From contig NZ_CP044522.1 in assembly GCF_016495405.1 (NCBI RefSeq), positions 2,323,876 through 2,387,875 on the forward strand: a DNA stretch of 64,000 nucleotides, in the 5' to 3' direction. This stretch comes from Cobetia sp. cqz5-12 (GTDB taxonomy: Bacteria > Pseudomonadota > Gammaproteobacteria > Pseudomonadales > Halomonadaceae). Position 1 is the stretch's first letter. Each line of letters starts with the position of its first letter. Both the position numbers and the translations under genes were made by a program. Shown one piece after another: positions 8,733 through 17,084 of this stretch. The notes below the pieces were generated by a model. The model had not been told where the DNA came from, searched no databases, and saw only the letters and a list, made by a program, of their open reading frames with translations.

Positions 8733-10076
8733 ATGAATGCCAAGCTCGACGCGCTCAGCGCTCACGACGTTCTCAAGCTCAACGACCTGGGCGGCTACAC
8801 CGTGCCCACGCGTGGCCTCTACCCTTTCCAATGGAACTGGGACGCCGCCATCACCGCGCTGGGCTGGCTGGCCGCCGGTGACGAGGCGCGTGCATGGCGT
8901 GAGGTCGAGCGCCTGCTGGAAGGTCAGTGGGACAACGGCATGGTGCCGCATATCGTCTTCCACGGTGACGCAGAAACCTACTTCCCGGGGCCGGAAGTCT
9001 GGGGTGTCCAGCGCAGCCCGGCGACCAGCGCCATCTCCCAGCCGCCGGTGCTGGCCAGCGTCATGAAGCTGCTGTTCGAACAGGGCCGTGATCGCCGGCT
9101 TGCCGAGGAGAAGCTGGCCGCCACCCTGCCCGGCGTCATCCGCTACCACCTGTGGTTCTACCGCGACCGTGATCCGGAACACACCGGCCGCGTCTGCAGC
9201 TATCACCCGTGGGAATCGGGCATGGACAACAGCCCCCAGTGGGATGGCCCGCTGGCTGGCGTGCCACCGGTCGATGCCGAATACGTGCGTCGCGATACCG
9301 GTCTGGTCGATCCCTCCGAGCGCCCGCACAAGTACGAATATGATCGCTACATCTATCTGGTGAAGTTCTTCCAGCAGAACGCGCACGACGCCGAGGTGCT
9401 GTATCGCGACTGCCCGTACCGCGTCGAGGACATCAGCCTGATCTCCATCCTGCACCGTGGTACGCGCGACCTGATCGCGCTGTGCGAAGAGGATGCCGCC
9501 GGTCTGGGGCTGGTCAACACCCACGGCGAGGCGCTCTTCAGCCTCAAGCAGTCGCTGGCACGCACCGAGGAAGGCGTGCAGGCGCTGTGGAGCGATGAGC
9601 TGGGCTGTTTCCTGAGTCGCGATGCGCGTGCCAACGTGCTGCTGGAGCACGTCACCACCGCCGGCATTCTGCCGCTGTTCGCCGGTGTCGCCAGCACCGC
9701 CCAGGCGCAGCGCATGGGCGGGCTGCTCGTGGAATGGCTGGCCCAGGCGCCCTTCGGTGTCGCCTCCACCCATCCGGCCAGCACCCGCTTCGAGCCGAAG
9801 CGTTACTGGCGCGGACCGAGCTGGCTGCACATCAACTGGATGCTGGCCATCGGCTGCGAGGAATATGGCATGTCCCGCGAGGCCGACCGGATCAAGCAGG
9901 CCAGCCAGCAGTGCATCGAAGCCGCCGGCTACTACGAGTACTTCAACTCGGTGACCGGCGAGGGCTGTGGTGGCCGCGACTTCTCATGGACCGCGGCGAT
10001 GGATCTCTACTGGCTCAACCCGCTGGAGAGCTTCACCGCCAGCAAGGCGGCAGCCGGCGTCGTGGAGGCTTCCTGA
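8733..10076 (+). CDS. MGH1/GH63-like glycoside hydrolase (mannosyl/glucosylglycerate hydrolase type)
   Basis: Cytoplasmic alpha-glycosidase of 447 residues with an (alpha/alpha)6 barrel. Family marks are YPFQWNWDA at residues 30-38, YWRGPSWLHINWML in the last third, and EYFNSVTGEGCGGRDFSWTA near the C-terminus, which carries the predicted catalytic Glu/Asp region. Length and motifs match bacterial mannosylglycerate/glucosylglycerate hydrolases, which release mannose or glucose from 2-O-glycosyl-D-glycerate, a compatible solute. No signal peptide, so it acts on the imported substrate. The stop overlaps the next ATG (ATGA) and the partner is a mannose-isomerase-like gene, which favours a mannosyl substrate. 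Glucosylglycerate or another short alpha-glycoside remains possible. Confidence 0.82.
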   Translation: MNAKLDALSAHDVLKLNDLGGYTVPTRGLYPFQWNWDAAITALGWLAAGDEARAWREVERLLEGQWDNGMVPHIVFHGDAETYFPGPEVWGVQRSPATSAISQPPVLASVMKLLFEQGRDRRLAEEKLAATLPGVIRYHLWFYRDRDPEHTGRVCSYHPWESGMDNSPQWDGPLAGVPPVDAEYVRRDTGLVDPSERPHKYEYDRYIYLVKFFQQNAHDAEVLYRDCPYRVEDISLISILHRGTRDLIALCEEDAAGLGLVNTHGEALFSLKQSLARTEEGVQALWSDELGCFLSRDARANVLLEHVTTAGILPLFAGVASTAQAQRMGGLLVEWLAQAPFGVASTHPASTRFEPKRYWRGPSWLHINWMLAIGCEEYGMSREADRIKQASQQCIEAAGYYEYFNSVTGEGCGGRDFSWTAAMDLYWLNPLESFTASKAAAGVVEAS

Positions 10077-11374
10077 TGACTCAGCACGCCTCTTGGCAAC
10101 AGCCTCAACAACGGTCCCAACACGCCTCTCCACTGGCGCAGGCGCCGCAGAAGGCACCGCTGTCACGCCAGACAGTACCGCCCATGCCGGCAACGTTCGC
10201 CAGCCGCGGCTTTCTGGACACGCATATCCGCTCGATCATGGACTTCTATCTGCCCAAGGCGATAGACCATGAGCGAGGTGGCTACTTCCAGGCCTGGCGC
10301 GACGACGGCACGGTGTATGCGCCCGCGGCGCGTCATCTGGTCAGCAGCACGCGGATGGTCTTCAACTTCGCGATGGAATATCTGCGCAGCGGTGATGAGC
10401 AGTGTCTGGCCGCGACCCGTCACGGCATCGACTACCTGCGCGATGTCCATCTCGATCCGCAGACCGGTGGCTATCTGTGGTCGCTGAGCGAGCAAGGCGA
10501 GGCAGACCACACCAACCAGTGCTACGGCCTGGCGTTCGTGATGCTGGCCTATGCGACGGCCTGGCGCGCCGGTATCGAGGAGGCTCGCGGCTGGCTCGAG
10601 GAGACCCGCGCGCTGATGGAAGACAGGTTCTGGTCGCCGGAGGCGGGGCTCTATGCCGACGAGGCCAGCGCCGATTGGCAGACGCTGTCCGACTACCGTG
10701 GCCAGAATGCCAACATGCATGCCTGTGAAGCCATGCTGGCCGCCTTCGAGGCCACCGACGAGGCGCACTATCTAGAGCGGGCCATGACCCTGGCCAGCAA
10801 CATCTGCCAGCGTCAGGCCGCCAAGGCCGATGGTCTGATCTGGGAGCACTACGATCGCGACTGGAACGTCGATTGGGACTACAACCGCGACGACCCCAAG
10901 AACCTCTATCGCCCCTGGGGCTTCCAGCCGGGGCATCTGACGGAATGGGCCAAGCTGCTGCTGATGCTCAGGCGTCACCGCGATGACGCCTGGCTGCTGC
11001 CGACCGCACAGCGCCTGTTCGATACCGCGATGGATCTGGCCTGGGACAGCGAACGTGGCGGCATCTACTACGGCTTCGCGCCGGATGGCACCATCTGCGA
11101 TGACGACAAGTACTTCTGGGTACAGGCCGAAAGCCTGGTGGCCGCAGCGCTGCTGCACGAGGCCACCGGCGATTCGCACTACGCCGAGTGGTACGAGCGT
11201 CTATGGAGCTATACCTGGCAGCACTTCATCGACCACCAGTACGGTGCCTGGTATCGCCTGTTGAATGCCGACAACCAGCGCTTCGATGACCTGAAGAGCT
11301 CGCCCGGCGCCAAGTGTGACTATCACAACCTCGGTGCCTGCCATGAACTGTTGCGCGTGATCACGGACGACTGA
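10076..11374 (+). CDS. AGE-family epimerase/isomerase, probable D-mannose isomerase
   Basis: Protein of 432 residues of the N-acylglucosamine 2-epimerase superfamily, an (alpha/alpha)6 barrel. Visible active-site segments are STRMVFNFA near 85, HTNQCYGLAF near 140, NANMHACEAMLAAFEAT near 210 and PWGFQPGHLTEWAKLL near 280, the last typical of mannose isomerase/YihS-like enzymes that convert mannose to fructose. The ATG overlaps the stop of the glycosidase gene (ATGA), with GGAGG upstream. A Gln/Ser-rich N-terminal extension of about 35 residues precedes the family homology. It would turn mannose released by the glycosidase into fructose for central metabolism. Cellobiose epimerase is a less likely alternative. 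Confidence 0.85.
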   Translation: MTQHASWQQPQQRSQHASPLAQAPQKAPLSRQTVPPMPATFASRGFLDTHIRSIMDFYLPKAIDHERGGYFQAWRDDGTVYAPAARHLVSSTRMVFNFAMEYLRSGDEQCLAATRHGIDYLRDVHLDPQTGGYLWSLSEQGEADHTNQCYGLAFVMLAYATAWRAGIEEARGWLEETRALMEDRFWSPEAGLYADEASADWQTLSDYRGQNANMHACEAMLAAFEATDEAHYLERAMTLASNICQRQAAKADGLIWEHYDRDWNVDWDYNRDDPKNLYRPWGFQPGHLTEWAKLLLMLRRHRDDAWLLPTAQRLFDTAMDLAWDSERGGIYYGFAPDGTICDDDKYFWVQAESLVAAALLHEATGDSHYAEWYERLWSYTWQHFIDHQYGAWYRLLNADNQRFDDLKSSPGAKCDYHNLGACHELLRVITDD

Positions 11375-11402
11375 GCCCTGTCGCACTGCCGACTGCACCA
11401 CC

Positions 11403-11429
11403 CGACACCCCGCCCTGTGCGGGGTGTCG
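11403..11429 (+). terminator. Hairpin after the sugar operon
   Basis: An 11-bp perfect stem CGACACCCCGC with a five-base loop, about 30 bases after the last gene. The stem sequence nearly repeats that of the terminator at 2772-2809, but there is no strong T tract. Confidence 0.55.
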
Positions 11430-11646
11430 TCGTTCGGGGGAGCCTTCACTGCCCGTCATCACGCGCCAGACTGCTCTATTTATTGGTACACCCGCCGTGT
11501 TTCTTTAGAACACCGCTCCTGACAATACTGGATTGCGCTGACCACCCCGGCAGAGGGTGGCAGCCGACAGCCTCGGGCATGCCCGGCGCGCTGCATTCCA
11601 GACGTTTCAAAAGCTCAAGACACTACAATAACAAGCGGAGTCCCAC

Positions 11647-12942
11647 ATGCCCCTCGCTCAACTCCTGGACTGGCGGTTGCACCTGCTGGTCGTGGTGCTG
11701 TCTCTCGGCGCCGAACTGATCGGTATCCTCAAGTTCCCGCTCGGCCCCGGCACCTTGCTGCTGTTGCCACTGTTCTATGCCTTCATTGCTGCCGTACTGT
11801 GCAATCCGCACCTGTTCAGCGGCACGAAACGGGTCATCCCACCGGTGATCAGCGCGGCGGCAGGGCCGGTCATCCTGCTGTCGATCATGCCGTTCATCGC
11901 CCGCTTCGGCTCCACCATCGGCCCGGCGATCGAGCAGCTGATCTCCGCGGGTCCGGCGCTGATCCTGCAGGAGCTGGGCAATCTGGGCACCATGCTGATC
12001 GCGATGCCGATCGCGGTCGTGGTGCTCAAGATGGGCCGTGAGGCGATCGGCGCGACCTACTCCATCGCGCGGGAACCCAATATCGCGATCATCTCCGACA
12101 AATACGGCCTCAAGGGCCCGGAAGGTGTCGGCGTGATGGGCGTCTATGTGGTGGGCACCATGTTCGGCACCCTGTGGTTCGCGTTGATGGCGGGCTACCT
12201 GACCTCACTGGACATCTTCGATCCGCGTGCGCTGGCCATGGCCTGCGGTGTCGGCAGCGGCAGCATGGTGGCGGCGTGTTCCGGCGCCATCGCCGGTGCC
12301 CTGCCGGAGATGGGCGAAGAGCTGCTGGCCTTCGCCGGCGCCAGCAACCTGCTGACCTATGCCACCGGCCTCTACGTGTCACTGTTCATCGCCCTGCCGG
12401 TCGCCGAGCGCCTGTTCACCTTCTTCAGCCGCAAGCGGGCTGGCGACAATGGCACCATGAATGACGAGGAAGCCAAGCTTGCCTCCGAGGCGCTGGCCGA
12501 AGATCGCCCGGAGAACCAGCTGGGCAAGACGGCCCTGGTCGTCGCGGCGGTCTGCGTGGTCGGCTGGGTGGTCAACACCATCAACGGTGCCAGCCTGATC
12601 GACGCCGCCCCCGGCATGCTGATCCTCTACGTGATGACCATGCTCGGCCTTGGCGTCGCTCGCCTGATGCCCTTCTATCTGCCGGCGATCGCCTGGGTGT
12701 CGCTGGTGAGCATCGTGATGACACTGCCATGGTTCCCGGGCAGCGGCTGGATCACCGAGCAGCTGGGCTTCGTCAACTTCCTCGCCATCGTCACGCCGGT
12801 ACTCGGCTATGCGGGTCTGGCGCTCAGCAAGCGCGAGTTCAGCATGTTCCGCCAGGCGGGCTGGAAGCTGGTGATCATCTCGCTGCTGGTCTTCACTGGC
12901 ACCTATATCGGCTCGGCGGTCGTGGCGCAGGCACTGCTCTGA
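11647..12942 (+). CDS. DUF3100 family integral membrane protein
   Basis: Protein of 431 residues with about 10-12 hydrophobic segments and a hydrophilic loop near 265-290. It matches my memory of DUF3100 proteins (LGNLGTMLIAMPIAV, MACGVGSGSMVAACSGAI), which have no established function but are commonly beside M20 amidohydrolases, as here; a transporter for an acylated or peptide-like amino acid is a reasonable guess. CGGAG precedes the ATG. First gene of a three-gene same-strand run (DUF3100, M20, dehydrogenase-like). The stop codon sits in an imperfect tandem duplication. Confidence 0.85.
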   Translation: MPLAQLLDWRLHLLVVVLSLGAELIGILKFPLGPGTLLLLPLFYAFIAAVLCNPHLFSGTKRVIPPVISAAAGPVILLSIMPFIARFGSTIGPAIEQLISAGPALILQELGNLGTMLIAMPIAVVVLKMGREAIGATYSIAREPNIAIISDKYGLKGPEGVGVMGVYVVGTMFGTLWFALMAGYLTSLDIFDPRALAMACGVGSGSMVAACSGAIAGALPEMGEELLAFAGASNLLTYATGLYVSLFIALPVAERLFTFFSRKRAGDNGTMNDEEAKLASEALAEDRPENQLGKTALVVAAVCVVGWVVNTINGASLIDAAPGMLILYVMTMLGLGVARLMPFYLPAIAWVSLVSIVMTLPWFPGSGWITEQLGFVNFLAIVTPVLGYAGLALSKREFSMFRQAGWKLVIISLLVFTGTYIGSAVVAQALL

Positions 12943-12982
12943 TCACACGGGCTTCGGCCCTGCCCTGACCACACGGGCTTCG
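12939..12982 (+). repeat. 18-bp direct repeat starting at the DUF3100 stop codon
   Basis: CTGATCACACGGGCTTCG (12939-12956) recurs as CTGACCACACGGGCTTCG (12965-12982) with one mismatch and a 26-base period. The stop TGA (12940-12942) is in the first copy. Confidence 0.88.
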
Positions 12983-13052
12983 CACGTTGCTCACCCCTTT
13001 TCAACACATTCAAGCCGGCACTCCAGAGTGCCGGTTTCCACAGGAATTCAGC

Positions 13053-14216
13053 ATGCAACTACCCGACAAGATCGACGAGGCACTGCTGCGCAGCTGGCGT
13101 CATGAGTTTCATCAGCATCCCGAGACGGCCTTCGAGGAGCACCGCACCTCGGCGCGCGTCGCCGAGATCCTGCGTGCGGCAGGCCTGGAAGTCACCACGG
13201 GGCTTGCCGAGACCGGCGTGATCGCGGTGCTCGACGGCAAGCTGGGCAAGGGCCAGACCATCGGACTGCGCGCCGACATGGATGCGCTGGATGTCACCGA
13301 GGCCAACGCCGTCTCACATTGCTCGCACACACCGGGCAAGATGCATGCCTGCGGCCATGATGGCCATACCACCATGCTGCTGGGCGCGGCCTGTGAACTG
13401 GCGCGCGATCCGGACTTTGCCGGCCGCGTGGTGTTCGTGTTCCAGCCGGCCGAGGAGAACGAAGGCGGCGGCCGGCGCATGGTCGAGGACGGCCTGTTCG
13501 AGCGGTTCCCGATGGATGCCATCTATGGCCTGCACAACTGGCCGGGGCTGGCACTCGGCGAGGCGGCGGTACATGAAGAGGCAGTGATGGCGGCTTTCGA
13601 CGTCTTTACCCTGACGCTGAGTGGTCACGGCTGTCACGCCGCCATGCCGCATCTGGGCAAGGACACCATCCTGGCAGCCTGTCAGCTGGTGACCCAGCTG
13701 CAGGGGCTGATCAGCCGCGAGACGCCGGCGCACCAGACCGCGATTCTCAGCATCACCCAGTTCCATGCCGGCGACGCCTTCAACGTGATGCCGGAAGAGG
13801 TCGAACTGCGCGGTACCCTGCGCTGCTTCGACCCGGCACTGCGCGCGCATCTGCAGCAGCGCTTCCATGACGCTGTCGATGCCATGGCGACCTTCCACGG
13901 TCTCAAGGTCAACTTCGACTATCAGCCGCGCTACCCCGCGACCCGGAATGCTCCTGGCCATGCCGAACGCTGCGCCAGCGTCCTCGAGCAGCTGCCGAGC
14001 ATCCGAAAGGTCCATCGTGACCTGCCGCCCTCGATGGCCTCGGAAGACTTCGCCTATCTGCTGCAGGAGTGCCCGGGTGCCTATATCTGGCTGGGCAACG
14101 GCGAAGACAGCGCCTCGCTGCACAACCCGCACTACGACTTCAATGATGCTGCCACGCCCATCGGCGTCAGCTATTGGACAACGCTCGTACGTCAGCTGTT
14201 GAGCATTGGCGGATAG
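13053..14216 (+). CDS. M20 family amidohydrolase (hippurate hydrolase / aminoacylase type)
   Basis: Cytoplasmic metallo-amidase of 387 residues hydrolysing an N-acyl amino acid or similar amide. Metal-binding segments are visible: LRADMDAL near 76, HACGHDGHTTMLLGAA near 100, QPAEENEGGGRRM near 137 and MASEDFAYLLQ near 330. Start at 13053 has AGGAA eight bases upstream; a longer in-frame start at 12987 lacks a ribosome site and runs through repeat sequence. It follows the DUF3100 gene by 110 bases, suggesting that the DUF3100 protein may import its substrate. Confidence 0.92.
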   Translation: MQLPDKIDEALLRSWRHEFHQHPETAFEEHRTSARVAEILRAAGLEVTTGLAETGVIAVLDGKLGKGQTIGLRADMDALDVTEANAVSHCSHTPGKMHACGHDGHTTMLLGAACELARDPDFAGRVVFVFQPAEENEGGGRRMVEDGLFERFPMDAIYGLHNWPGLALGEAAVHEEAVMAAFDVFTLTLSGHGCHAAMPHLGKDTILAACQLVTQLQGLISRETPAHQTAILSITQFHAGDAFNVMPEEVELRGTLRCFDPALRAHLQQRFHDAVDAMATFHGLKVNFDYQPRYPATRNAPGHAERCASVLEQLPSIRKVHRDLPPSMASEDFAYLLQECPGAYIWLGNGEDSASLHNPHYDFNDAATPIGVSYWTTLVRQLLSIGG

Positions 14217-14251
14217 CACTTGACTGGGGTAAAACTCTGACGATCAACCAC

Positions 14252-14288
14252 CACTGATCAAGACCACCATCACTGATCAAGACCACCA
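14252..14288 (+). repeat. 18-bp perfect direct repeat, 19-base period
   Basis: CACTGATCAAGACCACCA occurs at 14252-14269 and 14271-14288, between the M20 stop and the next start. A truncated relative (GATCAACCACCA) precedes it. Confidence 0.9.
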
Positions 14289-14318
14289 GCGACACGGGCC
14301 CGGCGAGGAGTGCTCAGC

Positions 14319-15260
14319 ATGAAGATCTGCGTGATTGGCGATGCGCCCATTGGCACCCGGGCCATAAAGGCGCTTGCGCGTGCCGGAGTCGAGGGCGTCA
14401 TGACAGTGGCAGAGTCCGAGGTGCAAGTCGCGAGCCATTCGTCCTTCAGCGCCGAGGTCTACCTGATGGCGCTGGCCACATCACAACAGGTGCAGAAGGT
14501 ACTGACGGGCAAGCAAGGCCTGCTGCGCATGGCACCGCCAGGCAGCACCGTGATCGACCTTTCCAGTGGTGATGTCACGCTCAGCCGCGAACTGGCCGTG
14601 CAGACACGCCTCGCTGGCCATCACTGGCTGGAAGCGGCCACCAGTCGCAATCCCGCCGATGAAGCGAATGACAGCCTGACGCTGTTGATCGGCAGTGATG
14701 AGGCGACAGTGGCGCGCATATCAGCGCTGCTTGACGCCATCAGCACGCAGCATCTGCATGTTGGAGACGCCGGCTGCGGCCATGCCACCGCCCTGGCCAG
14801 CGACTATCTGCATGCCGCGCACCTGATCACCACCGCCGAGGCGGTCGCCATGGCCTATCGCGCGGGCGTGACACCTCAGGCGTGCATCGATGCCATCAAC
14901 CTGGGCGCCGGGCGCAGTGCCGTGAGCGAGGTGAGTTTTCCGCGCTGGGTGCTGCCGGGCCGCTATGACTCTGGGATCTCCACGGGTCAGCTGCGCCGCG
15001 ACCTGCGCCTGGCGCGCAGCTTCGTCACCACGCTCAACCTGCCGGAAGGCTTGATGAAGGCGGTCTTCGAGCGCTGTCAGCCGCCGGAACTGTGTCCTGC
15101 GGACGAGGATGATCTCCATCATCTCTGCGATCGCTGGCTGAGCATGGTGCCCGCCCAGCTTCACCCGTCCGGGTTTTGCGCAACTAGAGTACCCGCGGCC
15201 GAAGCTCGCGAAACTCCCGAAACTCTCGAAACTCCCGAAACTACAGCCCCGAGAGCATAA
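14319..15260 (+). CDS. Diverged beta-hydroxyacid dehydrogenase-like protein lacking catalytic Lys
   Basis: About 313 residues with the two-domain outline of 3-hydroxyisobutyrate/6-phosphogluconate dehydrogenase relatives (N-terminal Rossmann domain, then an all-alpha domain). Key residues have drifted. The dinucleotide loop reads GDAPIG instead of GxGxxG, and the segment expected to read GHATKALNNY reads GHATALASDY, so the catalytic lysine and following asparagine are gone. Start at 14319 has GAGGAG upstream. The C-terminus ends in a low-complexity ETPETLETPETT tail encoded by a DNA repeat. It follows DUF3100 and M20 genes. It may be a non-enzymatic or altered-function paralogue; enzymatic activity should not be assumed. 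Confidence 0.75.
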   Translation: MKICVIGDAPIGTRAIKALARAGVEGVMTVAESEVQVASHSSFSAEVYLMALATSQQVQKVLTGKQGLLRMAPPGSTVIDLSSGDVTLSRELAVQTRLAGHHWLEAATSRNPADEANDSLTLLIGSDEATVARISALLDAISTQHLHVGDAGCGHATALASDYLHAAHLITTAEAVAMAYRAGVTPQACIDAINLGAGRSAVSEVSFPRWVLPGRYDSGISTGQLRRDLRLARSFVTTLNLPEGLMKAVFERCQPPELCPADEDDLHHLCDRWLSMVPAQLHPSGFCATRVPAAEARETPETLETPETTAPRA

Positions 15261-15275
15261 GCCCCGAGAGCATAA
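15246..15275 (+). repeat. 15-bp tandem duplication carrying the stop codon
   Basis: GCCCCGAGAGCATAA occurs twice, perfectly, head to tail. The gene's stop TAA ends the first copy, so the second copy provides another TAA in the same frame. CGAAACTCC-like units precede it (15205-15240) and CCCCGAAACC follows. Confidence 0.92.
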
Positions 15276-15319
15276 ACCCCGAAACCACAGCCTCGAGACC
15301 ATATGCCCCGACATCAGCA

Positions 15320-16240
15320 CTATTCCTGACGCGGGCCACTGAACGCCGTGATCCAGCGTTCGAGATGGCGCAGCAACTGCAGGCTGGCACGCGGCATGCG
15401 CCGCCCGACCCGCGTGATGATATGCGCGCGGGCCTGGCGGAAGCTGGCACATTCCACATCCCGCGCGATCAACACGCCCTCCTGAAGCTCACGGGCCGCG
15501 GCGAAGGCCGGCAACAACGTGATGCACAGCTCGGAGCGCGCCGCCTGCTTGAGCACCTCCATGGAATTGGTCTGCACCACCATGTGCGGGCGCACCCCTG
15601 CCTCACGAAAACCATCGTCCATCAGCTGACGCACGCCGTGGCTCGGCCCCCACAGTGCCATGGGGTGCTGCGCCACTTCCTCGAGCGTCAGCGCATGGGC
15701 ATCGCTCGCCAGCGGATGTTCCGGCGACATGATGGCCACCAGCGGCTGCGGGCTTGAATGCCAGAAGCGCAACTGGGGATGGACCCGCTCGTGATACATC
15801 AGGCCGATATCCGCCTCATCCTCGATCACGCTGTTGATGATGCTCTGCATGCTGCCGGTATCGACCTTGAGCGTGATGCCGGGGTACTGCTTGCGAAAGG
15901 CGCGCAGCGGACTGTTGATGATGTCGCCGACGAAGCCTTCGCCGATGGTCAGGCGAATTTCCCCGGTTTCCAGCCGCTGATAGGCATCGAGGCGTTCGCC
16001 GAGGTGTTGATCGAGCTTCTCTCGCTGCAGGATGTAATCCAGCAGCATCTCGCCGACCCGCGTCGGCTGGACGCCGTCACGGGTACGCTCGATGAGCGAT
16101 GCGGCCATGGCCTCTTCCAGCAGACCTATCTGACGACTGACAGCCGAAGGGGCGATGTTCAGACGCGCTGCGGCACGCCGGATGGAGCCGGCTTCGACGG
16201 TGACCTGAAAATAGACGAGACGCTGATGCGGGATATCCAT
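15320..16240 (-). CDS. LysR-family transcriptional regulator
   Basis: Regulator of 306 residues. The N-terminal winged helix (residues 1-60: FQVTVEAGSIRRAAARLNIAPSAVSRQIGLLEE) is followed by a substrate-binding co-inducer domain. Start set at 16240 (MDIPHQRLVYF), the conventional LysR N-terminus; a frame extending to 16393 adds sequence unlike the family. Convergent with the DUF3100-M20-dehydrogenase run and the nearest regulator to it, so it may control that group, though its own promoter faces arfB. Confidence 0.92.
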   Translation of the reverse strand: MDIPHQRLVYFQVTVEAGSIRRAAARLNIAPSAVSRQIGLLEEAMAASLIERTRDGVQPTRVGEMLLDYILQREKLDQHLGERLDAYQRLETGEIRLTIGEGFVGDIINSPLRAFRKQYPGITLKVDTGSMQSIINSVIEDEADIGLMYHERVHPQLRFWHSSPQPLVAIMSPEHPLASDAHALTLEEVAQHPMALWGPSHGVRQLMDDGFREAGVRPHMVVQTNSMEVLKQAARSELCITLLPAFAAARELQEGVLIARDVECASFRQARAHIITRVGRRMPRASLQLLRHLERWITAFSGPRQE

Positions 16241-16619
16241 GAGGCGCTCTGCAAAGGATGGGAAAGGGGCTACGAAAAGCGGAGAGTCTTCACTCAAGAC
16301 GCAGCCAGCAGAGTACCCGATATCCGGGCGTCTCGGGCAGCGTGCGGTTGAACTCCCCCTCCCTAAACGCCATGTCAGAATGAATCCTCGCACCGCCCCT
16401 TCCTGCCAGTTCTCATGGTCCTCTGCACCGTCAAGTGAAGACCAGGAAGCGAGGAAAAGCGATCAGTGCCGCGAGCCGACCCGATGGAGAGGCAGACGCA
16501 CGACGCACGACGCACCCGCCATTCTGAAGCCAGTGCGCGAATAGGCTAAGATGGACCATCGCTTCACTGACTGTGCCTGCGTGACATACCACACAGTCCC
16601 AAAAACAAGGAGATTCAAT
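16241..16619. other. Divergent intergenic region lysR / arfB
   Basis: No gene supported. It contains a perfect triple heptamer, GACGCAC x3, at 16495-16515, and the promoters of both flanking genes, which I cannot place. Confidence 0.5.
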
Positions 16620-17033
16620 ATGCTGACCATCTCCAATTCGGTAGCGCTGGCCGACTGGGAAATCGACCTCACCCAGATTCGCGCCCAGGGCAATGGCGGC
16701 CAGAACGTCAACAAGGTCGCCTCCGCCGTCCACCTGCGCTTCGATGTGCAGCGCTCGACACTGCCCGGATTCTACAAGGAACGCCTGATGCAGCTGTCGG
16801 ATCAGCGCATCAGCAAGGAAGGCGTCATCATCATCAAGGCGCAGAGCCATCGTACTCTCGAGCTCAACAAGGAAGATGCGCTGGCACGCCTCAAGGCGAT
16901 GATTCTGGAGGCAGTCAAGGTACAGAAGGCACGTCGCGCAACCGCGCCCAGCAAGGGCGCCAAGCGTCGCCGCGTCGACAGCAAGACGCGCAAGGGCAAG
17001 ATAAAGGCCATGCGCGGCAAGGTACAGGACTGA
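16620..17033 (+). CDS. arfB: Alternative ribosome-rescue factor ArfB (YaeJ), peptidyl-tRNA hydrolase
   Basis: Protein of 137 residues. It rescues ribosomes stalled on mRNAs without stop codons by entering the empty mRNA channel and hydrolysing peptidyl-tRNA. The catalytic GGQ is in GNGGQNVNKVAS near residue 25, as in class I release factors, and the basic C-terminal tail (about 104-135, with RRRVDSKTRKGKIK) is the part known to sense the vacant mRNA channel. AAGGAG lies seven bases before ATG 16620. It appears monocistronic or loosely followed by the SIMPL gene 51 bases on. Confidence 0.95.
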   Translation: MLTISNSVALADWEIDLTQIRAQGNGGQNVNKVASAVHLRFDVQRSTLPGFYKERLMQLSDQRISKEGVIIIKAQSHRTLELNKEDALARLKAMILEAVKVQKARRATAPSKGAKRRRVDSKTRKGKIKAMRGKVQD

Positions 17034-17084
17034 CCCCGCCACAGGCGGCGGCCAGCTCACAGCTCACGTCAGGGACGACAATTC

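Noticed and set aside
9734..10075. Upstream extension of the AGE-family gene
   Set aside because: It overlaps the glycosidase in another frame; the ATG at 10076 with GGAGG and an ATGA overlap is the real start.
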